NCBI RefSeq assembly: GCF_905171765.1
Contig: NC_053391.1
Coordinates: 656,861,750 to 656,925,749 of the forward strand
Direction of reading: 5' to 3'
Source of the DNA: Bufo bufo
Taxonomy: Eukaryota; Chordata; Amphibia; Anura; Bufonidae
Length of the DNA: 64,000 nt
This document shows positions 58,832 to 64,000 of this stretch, one piece after another. Position numbers and translations under genes: made by a program. Positions within the stretch are counted from its first letter, which is position 1. Every line of letters begins with the position of its first letter. The notes under the pieces were generated by a model. The model ran no database searches, was not told where the DNA came from, and saw only the letters and a list, made by a program, of their open reading frames with translations.

Positions 58832-60424
58832 CAGTTGTGTTCAAAACCCCCACTGAAATTGAGTGTTTTGGCCAGTTTGACATTGATTTTGATCATTTCA
58901 GTCATCTTGTTTACAATTAAATCAATGAGGCCCTTGTAAGTCAGACAAATATAGCATAACATTTATAATGAAATAACCACAAATGTCTTTTCTGTGCTCA
59001 CATCATTATCAGTTTTATTCAACCCCCAAGTGACATTCAATCTTAGTACTTAGTACAACATCCTTTTCCAGTTATAACAGCTTTTAAACGTGAAGCATAG
59101 CTTGACACAAGTGTCTTGCAGCGATCTACGGGTATCTTCGCCCATTCTTCATGGGCAAAAGCCTCCAGTTCAGTCACATTCTTAGGCTTGCGCGCTGCAA
59201 CTGCTTTCTTTAAGTTCCACCAGAGGTTCTCAATCAGATTTAAGTCTGGTGACTGCGATGGCCACTTCAAAATGTTCCAGCCTTTAATCTGCAACCATGC
59301 TCTAGTGGACTTGGAGGTATGCTTGGGATCATTGTCCTGTTGAAAGGTCCAACGTCTCCCAAGCCTCAGGTTTGTGACGAACTGCATCACATTTTCATCC
59401 AATATCTCTGGTACTGAAGAGAATTCATGGTACCTTGCACACGCTGAAGCTTCCCTGTACCTGTAGAAGAAAAACAGCCCCAAAGCATGATTGACCCCCC
59501 CGCCATGCTTCACAGTAGGCAAGGTGTTCTTTTCTTCATAGGCCTTGTTCTTCCTCCTCCAAACATAACTTTGATCCATGGGCCCAAACAGTTCTAATTT
59601 TGTTTTATCAGTCCACAGAACACTATCCCAAAACTTTTGTGGTTCGACCACATGACTTTTGGCATACTGCAGTCGACTCTTCTTATTCTTTGGAGACAGC
59701 AAGGGTGTGCGCCTGGGAGTTCTGGCATGGAGGCCTTCATTTCGCAGTGTGCTCCTTATTGTCTGAGCTGAAACTTCAGTACCCACATCTGACAAATCTT
59801 TTTTCAGTTCCTCAGCAGTCACACGGGGACTTTTCTCCACTTTGCGCTTCAGGTAGCGCACAGCAGTCGAAGTCAACATCTTCTTTCTGCCACGACCAGG
59901 TAGCGTTTCAACAGTGCCCTTTGCCTTGAATTTGCGAATAATGCTTCCTATGGTGTCTCTTTAACATCTTTGCAATCTTCTTATAGCCATTGCCCTTCCT
60001 GTGAAGAGAAATCACCTCTTCTCTTGTCTTCCTGAACCATTCTCTTAACTTCACCATGTTTGTAAACACACCAGTAAATGTCTAGAAGGAGCTGAGTATC
60101 ACAGTCCTTTTAAATCTGCCTAATCGGTGCTTATTATGCTTGATTTCTGCTCCTTGACATCCACAGGTGTTTTCAATACCTGAAAACACTTGAATGAACC
60201 TCTGTTCTTAAGAGTGGTAGTCTTTAAGGGGTTGAATAATTGTGTCAATGAAGAAATCACAAAAAAAACATTTAATACTGTATTACAAAAACAATTGATG
60301 TCATTTTAGTTGCATTTGGTTCTTTAAAAAGTCCTTGTAAGATTCTGAACACAATTACAAATGTACACTAAATTCCCTAAAACCCTTTACAGCATTGGAG
60401 GTTGAATAATTTTGAACACAACTG
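58832..60424 (-). mobile_element. Tc1-like transposon, second family
   Basis: The ends are CAGTTGTGTTCAAAA and the exact inverse TTTTGAACACAACTG, flanked by TA at 58830-58831 and 60425-60426. It is 1593 bp long and encodes a transposase on the minus strand. The left end appears to lack about 10 bp (TTATTCAACC) present at the right end. Confidence 0.9.
59043..60057 (-). pseudogene. Tc1 transposase with one N-terminal frameshift
   Basis: On the minus strand the start is MVKLREWFRKTREEVISLHR at 60057. A frameshift near 59960 moves the frame to 'DTIGSIIRKFKAKGTVETL', 'PGRGRKK', and then an uninterrupted 278-codon frame to the stop at 59043. It holds the paired-type DNA-binding region, 'VLWTDKTKLELFG' (first Asp), 'WTFQQDNDPKHTS' (second Asp) and 'SPDLNLIENLWWNLKKAV' (Glu). 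All three DDE residues are therefore present. The usual Glu after the first Asp (DETK) is Lys here. Near 'KHGGGVNHALG' the sequence differs from the usual IMLWG and small damage is possible. This is the least decayed transposase in the window. Confidence 0.9.
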
Positions 60425-60953
60425 TAATATAAATTATACCAGATGACAATATAAAGACTCTTAGGAGATAGTAGCAGGGAAGAGGCGTGTAGTAACACAA
60501 CTCTGTGGTGTTACAAAGGTATTACCGCCAAGATGGATTCTGAGAAGGTCATTCAAGACTGAAGAGACCTCGGGCGGATAAGAAGGGATTTGATGTACAT
60601 AAAGTAGTTCATTAATATGCGAGCACGGCTTAATGTTTGCATTACAATTCTGCTCCTGCTCGATACGGAATCCATTATGGTCGGATCAGAATGGAATTGC
60701 TATAGGGGTTGTGAGGGCAATAATAACTTATGTGTCTAATAAATGCGGCAACAGCATCCTGGATGTAAAAATAATTGCAGAAAGAAAAAAAATATGAAAT
60801 TTCAGATTTATCTCTATTTTGTGAATGTATCAATTTAAAGAAATCGATATTATACAGTTACATGGCGATTTTATTTATTTTTTTCAACCTGATTTTGCAG
60901 CTGCTCTCAATATTATAGGCGGCTCCTCCCCTGAAGACCCCTTTCAGTTTGCG
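60425..60953. other. No gene recognised
   Basis: About 530 bp of sequence without a supported feature. Confidence 0.45.
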
Positions 60954-63900
60954 TTAACCTCTTCAGGACACAGGGCGTACCGGTGCGCCCTGATGTCCTG
61001 GTACTTAAGGACACAGGGCGTACGGGTACGTCTTGTGTATTTCCGATCACCGCCGCCCAGCGGGCGGTGATCGGAACCCGGTGCCTACTTAAATCGTTGA
61101 GCAGGCACCTTGGCTAAATGCGTGGGGGGGTCCCGTGACCCCCCCCCGTGTCGGCGATCGCCGCAAACCGCAGGTCAATTCAGACCTGTGGTTTGTGGCT
61201 TTACCTGCGGTTTGCGGTGGCGATCGGCGATGCCATCGGGTCCCCATGCGGCTGTAGGGGGGACCTGATGGCATTGAAGGTAGCGAGATGCCTAAGGAAG
61301 GAATCGCGCTGCCTTCCGGTGGCGAGCCTGTGAGATTCAGCCCCCTGGATCTCACAGGCCGGAAGCTGTATTAGTAATACACACAGTATTACTCATACAG
61401 CCAATGCATTCCAATACAGAAGTATTGGAATGCATTGTAAAGGATTAGACCCCCAAAGTGGGACAAATAATAAAGTGAAAAAAAAAGTTGAAAAAATAAA
61501 GTTTTCCCCCCAAAAAATTAAAAGTTTCAAGTAAAAAAAAAAACAACGGAATTTTCCCCAAATAAAGTTAAAAAAAAAAATGGTAAAAAATGGGGGGGGG
61601 GGGGGAAAGTATACATATTAGGTATCGCCGCGTCCATATCAACCGGCTCTATAAACATATCACTTGACCTAACCCCTCAGATGAACACCGTAAAAAACAT
61701 AAAATAAAAACTGTGCTAAATAAACCATTTTTTTGTCACCTTACATCACAAAAAGTACAACAGCAAGCGATCAAAAAGGCGTTTGCCCACCAAAATAGTA
61801 CTAATGTAACCGTCACCTCATACCGCAAAAAATGAGCCCCTACCTGAGACAATCACCCAAAAAATAAAAAAACTATGGCTCAGAATATGGAGATACTAAA
61901 ACATAATTTTTTTTTGTTTTAAAATAGCTGTTATTGTGTAAAACTTACATAAATAAAAAAAAGTATACATATTAGGTATCGCCGCATCTGTATCTATAAA
62001 AATATCACATAACCTCACCCCTCAGATGAACACCATAAAAAATAAAAAATAAAAACTGTGCTAAACAGACCTTTTTTTGTCACCTTACATCACAAAAGTG
62101 TAATAGCAAGCGATAAAAAAGTCATATGCACCCCAAAATAGTGCCAATCAAACCGTCATCTCATCCCGCAAAAAATGAGACCCTACTTAAGATAATCGCC
62201 CAAAAACTGAAAAAACTATGGCTCTCAGAATATGGAGACACTAAAACATTTTTTTTGGTTTAAAAAATTATATTATTGTGTAAAACTTACATAAATACTA
62301 AAAAAGTATACATATTAGGTATCGCAGCGTCCGTATCGACCGGCTCTATAAAAATATCACATGACCTAACCGCTCAGATGAATACCGTACAAAAATAAAA
62401 ATAAAAACGATGTAAAAAAAGCAATTTTTTTGTCACCTTACATCACAAAAAGTGTAATAGCAAGCGATCAAAAAGTCACACGCACCCCAAAATAGTGCCA
62501 ATAAAACCGTCATCTCATCCCGCAAAAATCATATCCTACCCAAGGTAATCGCCCAAAAATTATGGCTCTCAGACTATGGAAACACTAAAACATTATTTTT
62601 TTTGTTTAAAAAAAGAAATCATTGTGTAAAACTTACATAAATAAAAAAAAGTATACATATTAGGTATTGTCGCATCCGTGACAACCTGGTCTATAAAAAT
62701 ATCACATAATCTAACCTGTCAGATGAATGTTGTAAATAGCAAAAAATAAAAACAGTGCCAAAACAGCTATTTCTTGTTACCTTGCCTCACAAAAAGTGTA
62801 ATATAGAGCAACCAAAAATCATATGTACCCTAAACTAGTACCAACAATACTGCCACCCTATTCCGTAGTTTCTAAAATGGGGTCACTTTTTTGGAGTTTC
62901 TACTCTAGGGGTGCATCAGGGGGGCTTCAAATGGGACATGGTGTAAAAAAAAACTGTCCAGCAAAATCTGCCTTCCAAAAACCGTATGGCATTCCTTTCC
63001 TTCTGCGCCCTGCTGTGTGCCCGTATAGCGGTTTACGACCACATATGGGGTGTTTCTGTAAAGTACAGAATCAGGGCCATAAATATTGAGTTTTGTTTGG
63101 CTGTTAACCCTTGCTTTGTTACTGTGAAAAATTGATTAAAATTGAAAATTTGCCAAAACATTGAAATTCGGAACTTTCATCTCCATTTGCCAATAACTCT
63201 TGTGGAACACCTAAAGGGTTAACGACGTTTGTAAAAATCTGTTTTGAATACCTTGAGGGGTGTAGTTTCTTAGATGGGGTCACTTTTATGCAGTTTCTAC
63301 TCTAGGGGTGCATCAGAGGGGTTTCAAATAGGACATGGTGTCAAAAAAAACAGTCCAGCAAAACCTGCCTTCCAAAAACCGTATGGCATTCCTTTCCTTC
63401 TGCGCCCTGCTGTGTGCCCGTACAGCGGTTTACGACCATATATGGGGTGTTTCTGTAAACTACAGAATCAGGGCCATAAATATTGAGTTTTATTTGGCTG
63501 TTAACCCTTGCTTTGTAACTGAAAAAAAATTATTAAAATGGAAAATCTGCCAAAAAAGTGAAATTTTTTAATTGTATCTATATTTTCCATTAATTCTTGT
63601 GGAACACCTAAAGGGTTAACAAAGTTTGTCAAATCAGTTTTGAATACCTTGAGGGGGTAGTTTATAGAATGGGGTCATTTTTGGGTGTTTCTATAATGTA
63701 AGCCTCGCAAAGTGACTTCAGACCTAAACTGGTCCCTAAAAATTGGGTTTTTGAAAATTTCTGAAAAATTTCAAGATTTGCTTCTAAACTTCTAAGCCTT
63801 GTAACATCCCAAAAAATAAAATAGCATTCCCAAAATGATCAAAACATGAAGTAGACATATGGCGAATGTAAAATAATTACTATTTTTGGAGGTATTACTA

Positions 63901-64000
63901 TGTATTGTACAGTCGTGGCCAAAAGTTTTGAGAATTACATAAATATTGGAAATTGGAAAAGTTGCTGCTTAAGTTTTTATAATAGCAATTTGCATATACT
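60954..64000. mobile_element. TTAA-type element, copy 2 (entered by Tc1, cut by window end)
   Basis: It starts TTAACCTCTTCAGGAC and follows copy 1 (41446-44454) through GATCACCGCC, GGGTCCCCATGCGGCTGTAG and the same internal tandem blocks. It has four AGTATACATATTAGGTAT-type units (about 61608, 61962, 62305 and 62650) against three in copy 1, and two GTTTCTACTCTAGG units against three. A Tc1 interrupts it at 63910 and its right end is outside the window. Confidence 0.8.
63910..64000. mobile_element. Tc1-like element, left end only
   Basis: TA at 63908-63909 is followed by CAGTCGTGGCCAAAAGTTTT and GAGAATTACATAAATATTGG, a characteristic Tc1 terminal inverted repeat. The rest lies beyond the window. 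The corresponding uninterrupted site is at about 44181 in copy 1 of the TTAA element. Confidence 0.75.

Overview
The window looks like intronic DNA from a large, transposon-rich vertebrate genome, most probably an anuran amphibian (frog or toad). Only one host protein-coding segment is recognisable: a 775-bp exon at 50563-51337 (+). It encodes the N-terminal ankyrin-repeat region of the cation channel TRPC6 and has a good splice acceptor and donor. Neither the exon before it nor the exon after it was recognised, so the window appears to be about 50 kb of one TRPC6 intron, exon 2, and about 12.6 kb of the next intron. The amphibian assignment rests on the mix of repeats: TTAA-type MITEs, hAT and Harbinger MITEs, Tc1 elements, a DIRS element, and CR1/L2/L1-like LINE remnants. 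It is an inference.

Layout. 0-1.7 kb: hAT MITEs and a CR1-like LINE tail. 1.9-9.25 kb: an L2-like LINE broken up by two solo-LTR-like copies of one family; one copy carries a Harbinger MITE, and the other carries a 2.6-kb hAT with a 1.36-kb minisatellite inside it. 10.1-12.4 kb: nested TTAA and Harbinger MITEs. 13.5-20.4 kb: a degenerate BED-type hAT (minus strand) whose transposase frame is split by a 3.05-kb second hAT, which itself carries two MITEs. 21.4-22.9 kb: MITEs. 24.35-31.63 kb: a TTAA MITE split by a full-length DIRS retrotransposon (gag, RT-RNase H, tyrosine recombinase, inverted terminal repeats, internal complementary region), itself split by a 5'-truncated L1 with a 13-bp target-site duplication. 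31.8-36.1 kb: hAT-like fragments, hairpins, and a short derivative of the BED-hAT. 37-41.4 kb: MITEs and a candidate solo LTR. 41.45-44.45 kb: a 3-kb TTAA element with internal tandem repeats. 45.1-47.26 kb: 3.6 apparently identical copies of a 597-bp unit. 47.6-49.2 kb: a Tc1 element. 49.5-50.1 kb: a minisatellite. 50.56-51.34 kb: the TRPC6 exon. 51.8-54.7 kb: a diverged relative of the TTAA element on the minus strand. 57.3-58.2 kb: a cluster of three palindromes. 58.8-60.4 kb: a second Tc1 element. 60.95 kb to the end: a second copy of the TTAA element, entered at 63910 by a third Tc1.

The host gene is only a scaffold here. The informative part is the order of insertions. Several target-site duplications are exact, and several paralogous empty sites lie inside the same window, so relative ages can be read directly: LTR before MITE or hAT; BED-hAT before inner hAT; TTAA MITE before DIRS before L1; TTAA element before Tc1. 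No operon, CRISPR array, tRNA or rRNA gene was seen. No clearly new functional system was found. The most unusual structures are the homogeneous 597-bp array, the triple palindrome, the minisatellite inside a hAT, and the hAT-in-hAT split.
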